DNA from: Streptomyces avicenniae
Lineage (GTDB): Bacteria; Actinomycetota; Actinomycetes; Streptomycetales; Streptomycetaceae
DNA: 64,000 nt
NCBI RefSeq assembly: GCF_000719135.1
Contig: NZ_JOEK01000001.1
Span: 186,001 to 250,000, forward strand
Direction: 5' to 3'
In this document: piece after piece, positions 43,323-52,200 of the stretch
Layout: each line of letters begins with the position of its first letter
Position numbering within the stretch: the first letter of the stretch is position 1
The notes under the pieces: generated by a model
What the model was told of the DNA's origin: nothing
Seen by the model: only the letters and a program-made list of their open reading frames with translations
Databases searched by the model: none
Program-made: the position numbers and the translations under genes

Positions 43323-44584
43323 CGGGGACGACGCGGCGCCCGCCGTCACGCCTTGGCACGCGAGAACTCCACCTCGACACGGAGAAGTTGCTGGCCGCCC
43401 GGCTGCACGCGGTGAAGGTACGCCCCTACCTGGCGGGGGCGCTGTTCGCGCTGCACGTCGTGGAGGACAGGTCGGTGCCGACGATGGCGGTGGACATGCA
43501 CTGGCGGTGCTACGTCTCGCCCGGCTTCGTCGCCCGCACGCCGCTGGACGAACTGGCGGGCGTCTGGGTGCACGAGGTCTCCCACCTGCTCAGGGACCAC
43601 CACGGCCGAGGCGAGCGGTACGCGCGCGAGCACGGGGAGTTCGGGCCGGGCGAGCGGCTGCGGCGCAACATCGCCGCCGACTTCGAGATCAACGACGACA
43701 TCTACGGCGACGGCCTTCCCCTGCCCACCGGCGCCGTGGTCCCGTCGCTGCTGGGGCTGCCCGACGCGCTGCTCATGGAGGAGTACCTGCGGCGGGCGCC
43801 GATGTCGGGGCTCGCCGCCGACCTCGCCTGGCTGGACTGCGGCAGCGGCGCCGACGGGCACGAGCGGCCGTGGGAGCTGGGCCCGGACGGCGCCCACGGG
43901 CTGAGCCGACAGCAGCGCGACGCGATCCGCTTCCGGGTCGCCGAGGGGATCAGGGGCCGCCCGGGGGACGCCCCCGAGGGCTGGCGCCGCTGGGCCGACC
44001 AGGCGTTCCATCCGCCGCAGCCCTGGCGGCAGTTGTTGGGGGCGGCGGTCCGTTCGGCGGCGGGTGGGGCGGGCGGTGGCGACGACCACAGCTACCGGCG
44101 CCCGTCCCGGCGGTCCGCCGCCGTCCCCGGCGTCGTGCTCCCGAGCCTGCGCCGTACGCCGCCCCGCGTCTGCGTCGTGATCGACACCTCGGGGTCGGTG
44201 AGCGACGCGGAACTGGGCAGCGCGCTGCTGGAGGTGGCGGCGATCTCCCGGGCGGTTGGCGGGCGGCGCGACCTGGTCTCCGTGCTCTCCTGCGACGCGG
44301 CGGCCGGGGTCGCGGTCCCGCTCTGCCGCGCCGAGAACATCGAACTCATCGGCGGCGGGGGAACGGACCTGCGCGCGGGATTCGCCCGCGCGCTCCGCTC
44401 CCGGCCGCGCCCCGACGTGATCGTCGCGCTGACGGACGGGCAGACCCCGTGGCCCTCCGCGCCACCGCCCTGCCGCACGGTCGTCGGCCTCTTCAGCCGT
44501 TCCGCCCGCCCCGTGAACGAGGAGAATCCCGCATACGTCCCGAAACCCGCGCCGTCCTGGGCGCGTGTCGTCACCATCTGCTGA
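43319..44584 (+). CDS. Metallopeptidase-VWA fusion protein
   Basis: A 421-residue protein with an N-terminal putative zinc metallopeptidase domain (HEVSHLLRDH gives the HExxH site; RNIAADFEINDD downstream may supply another ligand) and a C-terminal VWA-like domain whose MIDAS begins VIDTSGSVS, with GGGTDLR and ALTDG later. This matches the DUF2201/VWA-like pair usually encoded next to MoxR ATPases. It probably acts as the substrate-binding and possibly proteolytic arm of the complex. Confidence 0.88.
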   Translation: MTGTTRRPPSRLGTRELHLDTEKLLAARLHAVKVRPYLAGALFALHVVEDRSVPTMAVDMHWRCYVSPGFVARTPLDELAGVWVHEVSHLLRDHHGRGERYAREHGEFGPGERLRRNIAADFEINDDIYGDGLPLPTGAVVPSLLGLPDALLMEEYLRRAPMSGLAADLAWLDCGSGADGHERPWELGPDGAHGLSRQQRDAIRFRVAEGIRGRPGDAPEGWRRWADQAFHPPQPWRQLLGAAVRSAAGGAGGGDDHSYRRPSRRSAAVPGVVLPSLRRTPPRVCVVIDTSGSVSDAELGSALLEVAAISRAVGGRRDLVSVLSCDAAAGVAVPLCRAENIELIGGGGTDLRAGFARALRSRPRPDVIVALTDGQTPWPSAPPPCRTVVGLFSRSARPVNEENPAYVPKPAPSWARVVTIC

Positions 44585-44693
44585 GCGCGGGACATGGCCC
44601 GCCCGAGGAATAGGGAAATGCGACCGCCGACCCGGCAGTAATTCCCCCGGCATTCCCTGACCGCACCGCGCCATCATTTCGGCCGCTTCACGC

Positions 44694-44729
44694 AAAACGC
44701 TCGACCGGAAGAATCCGGTCGAGCGTTTT
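44694..44729. terminator. Strong bidirectional terminator
   Basis: AAAACGCTCGACCGGA (44694-44709) and TCCGGTCGAGCGTTTT (44714-44729) form a perfect 16-bp stem with a four-base loop. The stem carries an A-run on one side and a T-run on the other, so it can end transcription from the MoxR operon and from the convergent gene at 44754. Confidence 0.9.
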
Positions 44730-44753
44730 CGCTATACGCGGGGCGGCGACGCG

Positions 44754-45353
44754 TCAGATGGTCGGCGTGTCATCGACGACTTCCTTGTGCGGTTCGACGA
44801 TGAACTTCCAGCCGTCGCTGGGCTCAAGGAACCGCACGCGGGTCGGATAGATGTCCAGGGCGCGCCGGTCCCGGTTCTGGGCGCCCGCGCTCTTCCGCCC
44901 GCGGATCGGCTCCTCGAACAGGTCCACCTTGACGTCGGGCACCGCGACGACCTCCTCGCTCCAGCGCTGCACGATCCCCACGCCGAAGGCGTCCCGTGCG
45001 GCGGAGTAGAGCGACTCCAGGGAGCCCAGGTCCCCTTCGGGGACGAAGAGGGCGAGGTTCAGCAGGACACCGGCGCTCTTGAGGACCTCGATCTCCTCCC
45101 CCTTCTCGTCGGCGACCCAGATCCCGCGCCCCTCGGCGTCGTCCGGCAGGGTGGTGACCTCCTGGCCGAAGACCGTCCTGGCGGTGAAGGAGCCTCCCTC
45201 GAATTTCTCACCCGGCCTGGTGAGGAAAGCCGGGGCGTAGCAGTCGAGAGAAAGGGCATCCAGTTCCGCGGAGACGAAGATGCCGTCCCGGAGGCTCAAC
45301 TGCGAGGCTTCCTCGGCCGTAAGACGTCGAGCCGTGACCTTCTCGGTGTTCAC
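44754..45353 (-). CDS. Conserved-looking protein of unknown function
   Basis: A 199-residue acidic soluble protein with no membrane segment or signal peptide. Normal codon bias, a good ribosome binding site (AAGGGGA) before GTG 45353 and a strong terminator downstream support a real gene. No motif is recognised; the N-terminal half (LTAEEASQLSLRDGIFVSAE) and a later DVKVDLFEEP stretch look ordered. Function cannot be inferred from its neighbours. Confidence 0.65.
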   Translation of the reverse strand: MNTEKVTARRLTAEEASQLSLRDGIFVSAELDALSLDCYAPAFLTRPGEKFEGGSFTARTVFGQEVTTLPDDAEGRGIWVADEKGEEIEVLKSAGVLLNLALFVPEGDLGSLESLYSAARDAFGVGIVQRWSEEVVAVPDVKVDLFEEPIRGRKSAGAQNRDRRALDIYPTRVRFLEPSDGWKFIVEPHKEVVDDTPTI

Positions 45354-45525
45354 GCCATTCCCCTTTTTCTTGGCGTCCTGCGAGTCCGTCGAAACTCTAC
45401 CACGGGAGGAGAAGGCCAGTTGCGGTCACGCGCGCCCTCGCACGCGGCGCAAATCCCGTCACACTCCGAATAGTTCACCCCGGAAAGGGGGCCGCAGGTA
45501 CCTCAGGTATCACCGCGGAAAAGCG

Positions 45526-45541
45526 GCTTCCTTTCGGAAGC
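45526..45541. terminator. Weak hairpin downstream of the membrane-protein gene
   Basis: GCTTCC (45526-45531) and GGAAGC (45536-45541) pair around a TTTC loop. It lies about 65 bases beyond the stop of the minus-strand membrane-protein gene and may end its transcript. The rest of 45354-45606 holds no recognisable gene. Confidence 0.35.
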
Positions 45542-45606
45542 GAAAGCGGCGCTCGTACGGAATGCGGGCGGGCTTTCCGCACGGCGGCGCCCGGGGGTGC
45601 CGCCGT

Positions 45607-46122
45607 CTACGGGCGCCCGCTGTGGCGCAGCCGGAGTCGGCGCCGGGGATGCGAGCGCAGCACCGGGTGGAGGTTCCAGCCCTGCGCGGAGGCGACGTGC
45701 ATGACGTAACCGGCGCCCGCGCCACGGTAGCGGTGCACGCCGAGTTCGAGGTCGCGCTGGAGGCCGTGCGACGTCTCCACCAACCGCGTCTTCCTGCTGA
45801 CGAGACGGTCGATGCGCGCCCGGTAGTAGGCCGTGTCGCCCTCCCGCACCAGCGCCACCGGGGTCACGCACCAGCGCGGGATGAACGGCACCCGGCCCAG
45901 CGTGGCGTCCAGCATCCGGATCGCGCCGTTCTCGGTACGCGGCAGCATGTAGACGACCAGCTGGACCACCGACGCCATGCCGTACATGCAGAGCGCGAAG
46001 AGGATCCACACCACCCACCACAGCGGCAGCACCAGCACGGTCAGCGGGAGCAGCAGCAGCCAGCGCAGTGCGGCCGACCGGACGGGCAGCGGCCCCCAGG
46101 CCGGATCCTCGAAGTCGTGCAC
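45607..46122 (-). CDS. Membrane-anchored protein of unknown function
   Basis: A 171-residue protein with two or three hydrophobic segments near the N-terminus ([20 protein letters not shown], then [17 protein letters not shown]) and a basic C-terminal half with an Arg/His-rich tail. No catalytic motif is seen. It starts at GTG 46122 and is divergent from the furan-synthase operon. The tail could be a nucleic-acid or membrane-surface contact, but that is only a guess. Confidence 0.6.
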   Translation of the reverse strand: MHDFEDPAWGPLPVRSAALRWLLLLPLTVLVLPLWWVVWILFALCMYGMASVVQLVVYMLPRTENGAIRMLDATLGRVPFIPRWCVTPVALVREGDTAYYRARIDRLVSRKTRLVETSHGLQRDLELGVHRYRGAGAGYVMHVASAQGWNLHPVLRSHPRRRLRLRHSGRP

Positions 46123-46465
46123 GGCCCGTGTCCCCCTGGGTTCGTCATACCGCTCGTCCAGCAGCCGCGAGTCTACGCCGGGGCCACCACGCCAGACAGC
46201 CGATGGGCGCCGCCGCGGAACACCCGTGCGTCAAGCGAGAGTTGTCTCCTCACTCCCCGCTCCCGCCCGCGCATGGACCGTGGTCGTCCGCGTCGCCGAG
46301 GACGCCGGCGCGCGCGGCGCACGTCCCTCTCCCGGGCGCCCCCCAGGAACACCGCACGCTCTACCGGTGCCCACGGGCGGCGGAAAGGATGAGCACACCG
46401 CACATCAACCAGGCCATCCGCACCACCTGCGCCTCGTGCAGGCGGACCTGCGGTGGAAGGAGCCC
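46123..46465. other. Intergenic region upstream of the furan operon
   Basis: This 343-base divergent region holds no supported gene. An ATG at 46389 with a good GGAAAGG site opens a Cys-rich frame ([11 protein letters not shown]), but that frame continues out of phase through the furan-synthase gene and is probably spurious. No clear promoter or operator was recognised. Confidence 0.4.
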
Positions 46466-47218
46466 ATGGTGCTGCTTCTCATCTCCCCCGACAGCGTCGA
46501 GGAGGCCCTCGACTGCGCGAAGGCGGCGGACCACCTCGACATCGTCGATGTCAAGAAGCCCGACGAGGGCTCGCTCGGCGCCAACTTCCCCTGGGTCATC
46601 CGGGAGATCCGCGACGCGATCCCGGCGGCCAAACCGGTGTCCGCCACCGTCGGGGACGTCCCGTACAAGCCCGGCACGGTGGCCCAGGCCGCGCTCGGCG
46701 CGGTCGTCTCCGGCGCGACGTACATCAAGGTCGGCCTCTACGGATGCACGACGCCCGCCCAGGGCGTCGAGGTCATGCGCGCGGTCGTCCGGGCGGTGAA
46801 GGACCACCGGCCCGAAGCCCTCGTCGTCGCCTCCGGGTACGCCGACGCCCACCGCATCGGCTGCGTCAACCCGCTCGCCCTGCCCGACATCGCCGCCCGC
46901 TCCGGCGCGGACGCGGCCATGCTCGACACCGCGATCAAGGACGGGACCCGGCTGTTCGACCACGTCCCGCCCGACGTCTGCGCCGAGTTCGTCCGGCTGG
47001 CCCACGCGTCCGGTCTGCTCGCCGCCCTCGCGGGCAGCGTCACCCAGGCCGACCTCGGCCCGCTGACCCGCATCGGCACGGACATCGTGGGTGTGCGCGG
47101 CGCGGTCTGCGAGGGCGGCGACCGGGACGCAGGAAGGATTCAGCCGCACCTGGTGGCGGCCTTCCGGGCGGAGATGGACCGGCAGGCGAGGGAGCACGCG
47201 GCCGGTGCCCTTGCCTGA
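46466..47218 (+). CDS. mfnB: (5-formylfuran-3-yl)methyl phosphate synthase family (MfnB-like)
   Basis: A 250-residue TIM-barrel enzyme matching the MfnB/DUF556 family, which in methanogens makes the furan phosphate of methanofuran from two glyceraldehyde-3-phosphates. Very characteristic blocks are visible: [32 protein letters not shown] with the Schiff-base Lys, [38 protein letters not shown] and [18 protein letters not shown] 46466 follows GGAAGGAG; GTG 46469 is equally possible. It overlaps the aldehyde dehydrogenase gene by 14 bases. In this bacterium no other methanofuran gene is visible, so the furan is probably a precursor of a secreted metabolite. Confidence 0.9.
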   Translation: MVLLLISPDSVEEALDCAKAADHLDIVDVKKPDEGSLGANFPWVIREIRDAIPAAKPVSATVGDVPYKPGTVAQAALGAVVSGATYIKVGLYGCTTPAQGVEVMRAVVRAVKDHRPEALVVASGYADAHRIGCVNPLALPDIAARSGADAAMLDTAIKDGTRLFDHVPPDVCAEFVRLAHASGLLAALAGSVTQADLGPLTRIGTDIVGVRGAVCEGGDRDAGRIQPHLVAAFRAEMDRQAREHAAGALA

Positions 47219-48611
47219 ACCGGCCCTCGCCACACCGACGTCCGGGGTCGCGCGGCTCGCCGTCGTCGATCCGGCCACCGGGGAGCCCTTCGACGACGCC
47301 CCCGACCAGCGGCCCGACGAGCTGGACGCCGTCATCGACCGGGCCCACCTGGCCTGGCCCGGCTGGCGCGCGGACGCCGACGCCCGTACCGCCGCGCTGC
47401 GTGGGGCGGCCGACACCGTCGAGACGGCGGCCGACGCGCTCGCCCGGCTGCTCACCCGCGAACAGGGCAAGCCCCTGGCCGAGTCGCACGCGGAGATCGC
47501 CCGGACGGCCGCCCGTCTGCGCTACTTCGCGGACCTGACCCCCAGAACCCGCCGGATCGCCGACGGCCGGGCCGTGGACAGCGAGATCCGGTGGCGGCCC
47601 GTCGGCCCCGTCGCCGCGATCGTGCCGTGGAACTTCCCGCTCCAGCTGGCCGCCGCGAAGTTCGCGCCCGCGCTCGCGGCGGGCAACCCCGTCGTCCTCA
47701 AACCGTCCCCGTTCACCCCGCTCGCCACCCGGCAGCTCTGCTCCCTGCTCGCCGACGTCCTGCCGGAAGGCGTCCTGACCGTCGTCACCGGCCGCGAACC
47801 CCTCGGCGCGCGCCTCGCCTCCCACCCGGGCATCCGCCACGTGACGTTCACCGGCTCGGTGGCCACCGGGCGGGCCGTCGCCGAGGCGGCGGGGGCCTCG
47901 CTCGCCCGCGTCACCCTCGAACTGGGCGGCAACGACGCTGCCGTCCTGCTGGACGACGTCGAGGTGGACCGGATCGCCGACCGGCTGTTCTGGGCCGCGT
48001 TCCGCAACTGCGGGCAGGTCTGCATGGCGGTGAAGCGCGTCTACGTCCCGGCCAGGCTCCACGCCGAGGTCGTCGAAGCCCTCGCCCAGCGCGCGAGGAC
48101 CGTGACCGTCGGGCCGGGGCTCGACCCCGCGACGCGGCTCGGCCCGGTCAACAACGCCCCGCAGCTGGCCCGCGTCGAGCGGATCACGCGGGAGGCGCTG
48201 GCGGGCGGCGCCCGAGCGGCGGCGGGCGGCCAACGGCTCGACGGGCCTGGCCACTTCTTCGCGCCCACGATCCTCACCGACGTCCCGCCGGACAGCCGGG
48301 TGGTGACGGAGGAACAGTTCGGGCCCGTCCTGCCCGTGCTGCCCTACCGGAGTCTCGACGAGGCCGTCCGCGCGGCCAACGGCACCGGTTTCGGCCTCGG
48401 CGGCTCCGTGTGGGGAACCGATACCGACCGCGCCGCGGCGGTCGCCGACCGGCTCGAATGCGGCACCGCCTGGATCAACCACCACGCCGAACTCTCCCTC
48501 GCCCAGCCCTTCGCTGGCGACAAGAACAGCGGCGTCGGCGTCGCGGGCGGGCCGTGGGGCCTGTACGGCAACCTCAGGCCGTTCGTCGTCCACCGCCCGC
48601 GGGAGGCGTGA
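47205..48611 (+). CDS. Aldehyde dehydrogenase
   Basis: A 468-residue NAD(P)-dependent aldehyde dehydrogenase. PWNFPLQLA and the cofactor Lys in VVLKPSP are present; the general base Glu is in TLELGGND and the nucleophile Cys in [11 protein letters not shown]. In this operon the expected substrate is the formyl group of the furan made by the MfnB-like enzyme, giving a furan carboxylate. GTG 47205 lies inside the end of the upstream gene; GAGGGAG stands about ten bases before it. Confidence 0.9.
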   Translation: MPLPEPALATPTSGVARLAVVDPATGEPFDDAPDQRPDELDAVIDRAHLAWPGWRADADARTAALRGAADTVETAADALARLLTREQGKPLAESHAEIARTAARLRYFADLTPRTRRIADGRAVDSEIRWRPVGPVAAIVPWNFPLQLAAAKFAPALAAGNPVVLKPSPFTPLATRQLCSLLADVLPEGVLTVVTGREPLGARLASHPGIRHVTFTGSVATGRAVAEAAGASLARVTLELGGNDAAVLLDDVEVDRIADRLFWAAFRNCGQVCMAVKRVYVPARLHAEVVEALAQRARTVTVGPGLDPATRLGPVNNAPQLARVERITREALAGGARAAAGGQRLDGPGHFFAPTILTDVPPDSRVVTEEQFGPVLPVLPYRSLDEAVRAANGTGFGLGGSVWGTDTDRAAAVADRLECGTAWINHHAELSLAQPFAGDKNSGVGVAGGPWGLYGNLRPFVVHRPREA

Positions 48612-48613
48612 CG

Positions 48614-49720
48614 ATGAGGATGCGGGCGGCCGTACTGCGGTCGTACGAGGGCCCGTTCGCGGTCGAGGAGGTGACGCTGTCGGCGGAGCCCGCCGTCGGC
48701 GAGATCCTGGTCGAGATCGCGGGCTGCGGGATGTGTGGGACCGATCTCGCGGTCAGGCGTTCCGCGGGCCGCAGCCCGTTGCCCGCGGTGCTCGGCCACG
48801 AGGGCGCGGGGGTCGTGGTGCGGACGGGCGGCGGCCCCGACACGACGATCGACGTCGGCGACCACGTCGTGCTGAGCTTCGACTCCTGCGGGAACTGCCG
48901 CACGTGCCGGGGCGCGGCGCCCGCCTACTGCGACTCGTTCGCCGCCCTCAACCTCTTCGGCGGACGCCACGAGGACGCGCCGCGGCTCACCGACGTGACG
49001 GGAGGAGCGCTGGCGCCGCGGTGGTTCGGCCAGTCGTCGTTCGCCGAGTACGCGCTCGTCCCGGCACGCAACGCCGTCCGGGTGGACCCGGCGCTGCCCG
49101 TCGAACTGCTCGGGCCGCTCGGCTGCGGCTTCCTCACCGGCGCCGGGGCCGTGCTGAACACCTTCGGCCTCGGGCCAGGCGACACGTTCGTGGTCCTCGG
49201 CGCGGGGGCCGTGGGGCTGGCCGCGGTGATGGCGGCCACCGCCGCCGGGGCGCCGACCGTGGCGATCGACCGGCATCCCGTGCGGCTCGCCCTGGCCGAA
49301 CGGTTCGGCGCGATCCCGCTGCACTCCGACACGGCAGGGCTGCCGGAACGCATCCGGCGGCTCACCGACGGCGGCGCGCGATACGCGCTCGACACCACGG
49401 CCTCGCCCGCGCTCGTCAACGACGCGCTCCTGGCGCTGCGTCCCACCGGCAGCCTCGGCCTGGTGGCGCGGCTCCACACCGCGCTGTCGCTCGAACCGGG
49501 CACGCTGGACCGGGGCCGCAGCATCCGCCACATCAGCGAAGGCGACGCCGTCCCCGCCCTGTTGATCCCCCTGCTGACCCGGCTGTGGCAGGCCGGGCGC
49601 TTCCCCTTCGACCAACTGATCCGCACCTACCCGCTGGCCGACGTCAACGAGGCCGAGCGCGACTGCCGAGCGGGCCGCGTGGTCAAACCCGTCCTGCTCC
49701 CGAACAGAGGAAGCCGATGA
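48614..49720 (+). CDS. Zinc-dependent (aryl-alcohol type) dehydrogenase
   Basis: A 368-residue MDR-family zinc alcohol dehydrogenase. Catalytic-zinc ligands are in GCGMCGTDLA and GHEGAG, structural zinc Cys in SCGNCRTCRG plus AYCDSF, and the NAD motif in VVLGAGAVGLAAV. The four-Cys loop and overall wording resemble aryl-alcohol (benzyl, coniferyl) dehydrogenases, which would suit oxidation or reduction of a hydroxymethyl-furan. It is two bases after the aldehyde dehydrogenase gene and overlaps the methyltransferase start (ATGA). Confidence 0.9.
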   Translation: MRMRAAVLRSYEGPFAVEEVTLSAEPAVGEILVEIAGCGMCGTDLAVRRSAGRSPLPAVLGHEGAGVVVRTGGGPDTTIDVGDHVVLSFDSCGNCRTCRGAAPAYCDSFAALNLFGGRHEDAPRLTDVTGGALAPRWFGQSSFAEYALVPARNAVRVDPALPVELLGPLGCGFLTGAGAVLNTFGLGPGDTFVVLGAGAVGLAAVMAATAAGAPTVAIDRHPVRLALAERFGAIPLHSDTAGLPERIRRLTDGGARYALDTTASPALVNDALLALRPTGSLGLVARLHTALSLEPGTLDRGRSIRHISEGDAVPALLIPLLTRLWQAGRFPFDQLIRTYPLADVNEAERDCRAGRVVKPVLLPNRGSR

Positions 49721-50619
49721 GCGCAATCCCCCCTCCCACCGACGGTGGAGGCGTGGACGGAGGCGTGGGCCTGACCGCCCTCCTGGTCGCCGCGGCGCGG
49801 GCGATCGAGACCCACCGCCACGACAGCCTGGCCCAGGACCCCTACGCGGAACACTTCGTGCGTACCGCGCCTGCGTGCGCGGACTGGCCGGTGCGCATCG
49901 AGCAGGTCCCTGACGGGGACGGCGACCCGCTGTGGGGGCGGTTCGCCCGCTACTTCGGCCTGCGGACCAGGGTCCTCGACGACTTCCTCCTCCGCTCCGT
50001 CCGCACGAGCGCCCGCCAAGTGGTGCTGCTGGGTGCCGGGTTGGACACCCGCGCCTACCGTCTCGACTGGCCGTCCGACTGCGTGGTCTTCGAGATCGAC
50101 AGGCCGGGCGTGCTCGCGTTCAAGCACGAGGTGCTCACCGACCTCTCGGCCACCCCACGTTCGAAACGCGTCCCCGTACCGGCCGACCTGCGCGACGACT
50201 GGATCACCGCGCTGACCACCGCCGGCTTCGACCCGACCGCGCCGAGCGTCTGGCTGGCCGAAGGGCTCCTCTTCTACCTGCCAGGCCCCGCCGAGACCCG
50301 CCTCATCGACACCGTGGACCACCTGACCACCCCGGGCAGCGCCTTCGCCTTCGAGGCCAAGCTGGAGAAGGACCTCCTCCAGTACCGCGACAGCACGATC
50401 TACACGGCCACACGACAGCGGCTCGGCATCGACCTGCTCCACCTCTTCGCACGCGAGCCCCGCCCCGACTCCATCGGCACCCTGACGGCCAAGGGCTGGA
50501 CCAAGCAGGTACACACCCCCTTCGACTTCACCCACCACCACGGCCGCGGCCCCCTCCCCGAACCGAACGACGCACTGGAGGGCAACCGCTGGATCTTCGC
50601 CCAAAAACCCCACCCATGA
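49717..50619 (+). CDS. SAM-dependent methyltransferase (TIGR00027/LCMT-like)
   Basis: A 300-residue class I methyltransferase of the actinobacterial putative-methyltransferase family related to leucine carboxyl methyltransferases. VVLLGAGLDTRAYRLDWP is the SAM motif, FEIDRPGVLAFK motif II, and VWLAEGLLFYLP motif IV. Family relatives methylate carboxylates or hydroxyls. As last gene of the furan operon it may make the methyl ester or ether of a furan carboxylate; this is inference from order alone. Confidence 0.88.
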   Translation: MSAIPPPTDGGGVDGGVGLTALLVAAARAIETHRHDSLAQDPYAEHFVRTAPACADWPVRIEQVPDGDGDPLWGRFARYFGLRTRVLDDFLLRSVRTSARQVVLLGAGLDTRAYRLDWPSDCVVFEIDRPGVLAFKHEVLTDLSATPRSKRVPVPADLRDDWITALTTAGFDPTAPSVWLAEGLLFYLPGPAETRLIDTVDHLTTPGSAFAFEAKLEKDLLQYRDSTIYTATRQRLGIDLLHLFAREPRPDSIGTLTAKGWTKQVHTPFDFTHHHGRGPLPEPNDALEGNRWIFAQKPHP

Positions 50620-50820
50620 CCCCCGCCCCCCCCATCACCACACCAGCCCCGGTCTATCCCATCGCCCCCTTACGGTCCTCCGCCCTGCCCCAACGCCGAT
50701 CGCCGGACCATTGCGCAGGGCGGCCAATCCCCCGGCTGACGACCTCATCAAACACACACGCGCTCGCGGGGCGCCGGGCACACCTTTTGATCCGTAGCTC
50801 TAACGGAACGGTCAGTAAGG

Positions 50821-51804
50821 TCATTGCTGTTGCTCGGGAGGGGCTGAGAGGGGTTCGAGATCGGGAGCAGCTGCTGACGTTGCTGTACTGGGTTGCTGTA
50901 TGGCACCTGCGGCATCGCGGGCATGACGAAGGTTGTTGCGGGCGGTGAGGGTTTCGGGGTGATCCGGTCCAAGAATGCGCTCGTAGTCGGTGAGGACCCG
51001 TTCCCGCAGGTTGAGGGCGTCTTGGACCCGCCCCAAAGCGCTGTAGGAAAGGGCGAGCTTGCTGCGGCCCATGACGGTGTTGGGGTGATCGGACCCAAGA
51101 ATGCGCTCGTAGTCGGCGAGGACCTGCTCCCGCAGGTCGAGGGCGTCTTGGACCCGCCCCAAAGCACTGTAAGAAACGGCGAGATTGCTGCGGGCCATGA
51201 GGGTGTCGGGGTGATCGGACCCAAGAATGCGCTCGCGGTCGGTGAGGACCCGCTCGCAAAGTTCGAGGGCGTCTTGGACCCGCCCCAAAGCACTGTAAGA
51301 AACGGCCAGGTTGTTGCGGGCGGTGAGGGTGTCGGGGTGATCGGACCCAAGAATGCGCTCGTAGTCGGCGAGGACCCGCTCGCAAAGTTCGAGGGCGTCC
51401 CGAGTACGCCCAGCGTTACTGTAGGAACTGGCGAGGTTATTACGCGCGCCGAGAGTGGCGGGGTGATCGGACCCAAGAATGCGCTCGTAGTCGGCGAGGA
51501 CCCGCTCCCACAGGTTGAGGGCGTCCCGAGTACGCCCAGCATCGCGATAGGAAACGGCGAGGTTATTACGCGCGCCGAGGGTGTCGGGGTGATCGGACCC
51601 AAGAATGCGCTCGTAGTCGGCGAGGACCCGCTCGCAAAGTTCGAGGGCGTCCCGAGTACGCCCAGCATCGCTGTAGGAAACGGTGAGGTTATTACGCGCG
51701 CTGAGAGTGGCGGGGTGATCGGACCCAAGGACGCGCTCGTAGTCGGTGAGGACCCGCTCCCGCAGGTTGAGGGCGTCCCGAGTCTGTAGGAAACGGCGAG
51801 GTTA
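50821..51804 (-). pseudogene. Orphaned TPR array cut off from the NB-ARC gene
   Basis: This stretch continues the 42-residue TPR array of the NB-ARC protein in its original frame but is separated from it by stop codons at 51802-51807. Units read RDALNLRERVLTDYERVL, GSDHPATLSARNNL, SYSDAGRTRDALELCERVL and so on, ending with an Ala/Pro/Gln tail. An ATG at 51288 could start a 155-residue piece, but no ribosome binding site is obvious. Seven or so units lie here, some identical over most of their 126 bases. Confidence 0.75.
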
Positions 51805-52200
51805 TTACGCGCGCTGAGAGTGGCGGGGTGATCGGACCCAAGGACGCGCTCGTAGTCGGTGAGGACCCGCTCCCGCAGGTTGAGGGCGTCCCGAGTTGGC
51901 GAGGTTATTACGCGCGCTGAGAGTGTCGGGATGATCGGCCCCAAGGACGCGCTCGTAGTCGGCGAGGACCCGCTCGCAAAGTTCGAGGGCGTCCCGAGTA
52001 CGCCCAGCATCGCTGTAGGAATTGGCGAGGTTATTACGCGCGCTGAGAGTGTCGGGATGATCGGCCCCAAGGACACGTTCGCAGTCGGCGAGGACCCGCT
52101 CGCAAAGTTCGAGGGCGTCCCGAGTACGCCCAGCATCGCTATAGGAATTGGCGAGGTTGCTGCGGACCATGAGGGTTTCAGGGTGGTCCGGTCCGTGCAT
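50940..52200. repeat. 126-bp tandem repeats encoding TPR units
   Basis: About ten tandem units of 126 bases (42 codons) encode kinesin-light-chain-type TPRs. Neighbouring units are nearly identical at DNA level, for example the block from GAGGTTATTACGCGCG to GGCGTCCCGAGT. Two units are shortened: 23 bases missing at about 51896 and 13 missing at about 51787, compared with the full units. The losses total 36 bases, so the frame shifts and is then restored. Confidence 0.85.

Noticed and set aside
46389..46799. Cys-rich reading frame with a good ribosome binding site upstream of the furan synthase gene
   Set aside because: It continues out of phase through the well-conserved furan-synthase gene; only its first 26 codons could be independent and they end in no stop.
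50893..51789. Plus-strand repetitive frame opposite the TPR array, with GVIGPKNALVVGEDPL repeats
   Set aside because: It is the antisense of the 126-bp TPR repeat; the minus strand gives canonical TPR units attached to an NB-ARC domain.
50940..52200. CRISPR or mobile repeat array
   Set aside because: The 126-bp period equals 42 codons and encodes TPR units in frame with an NB-ARC gene.
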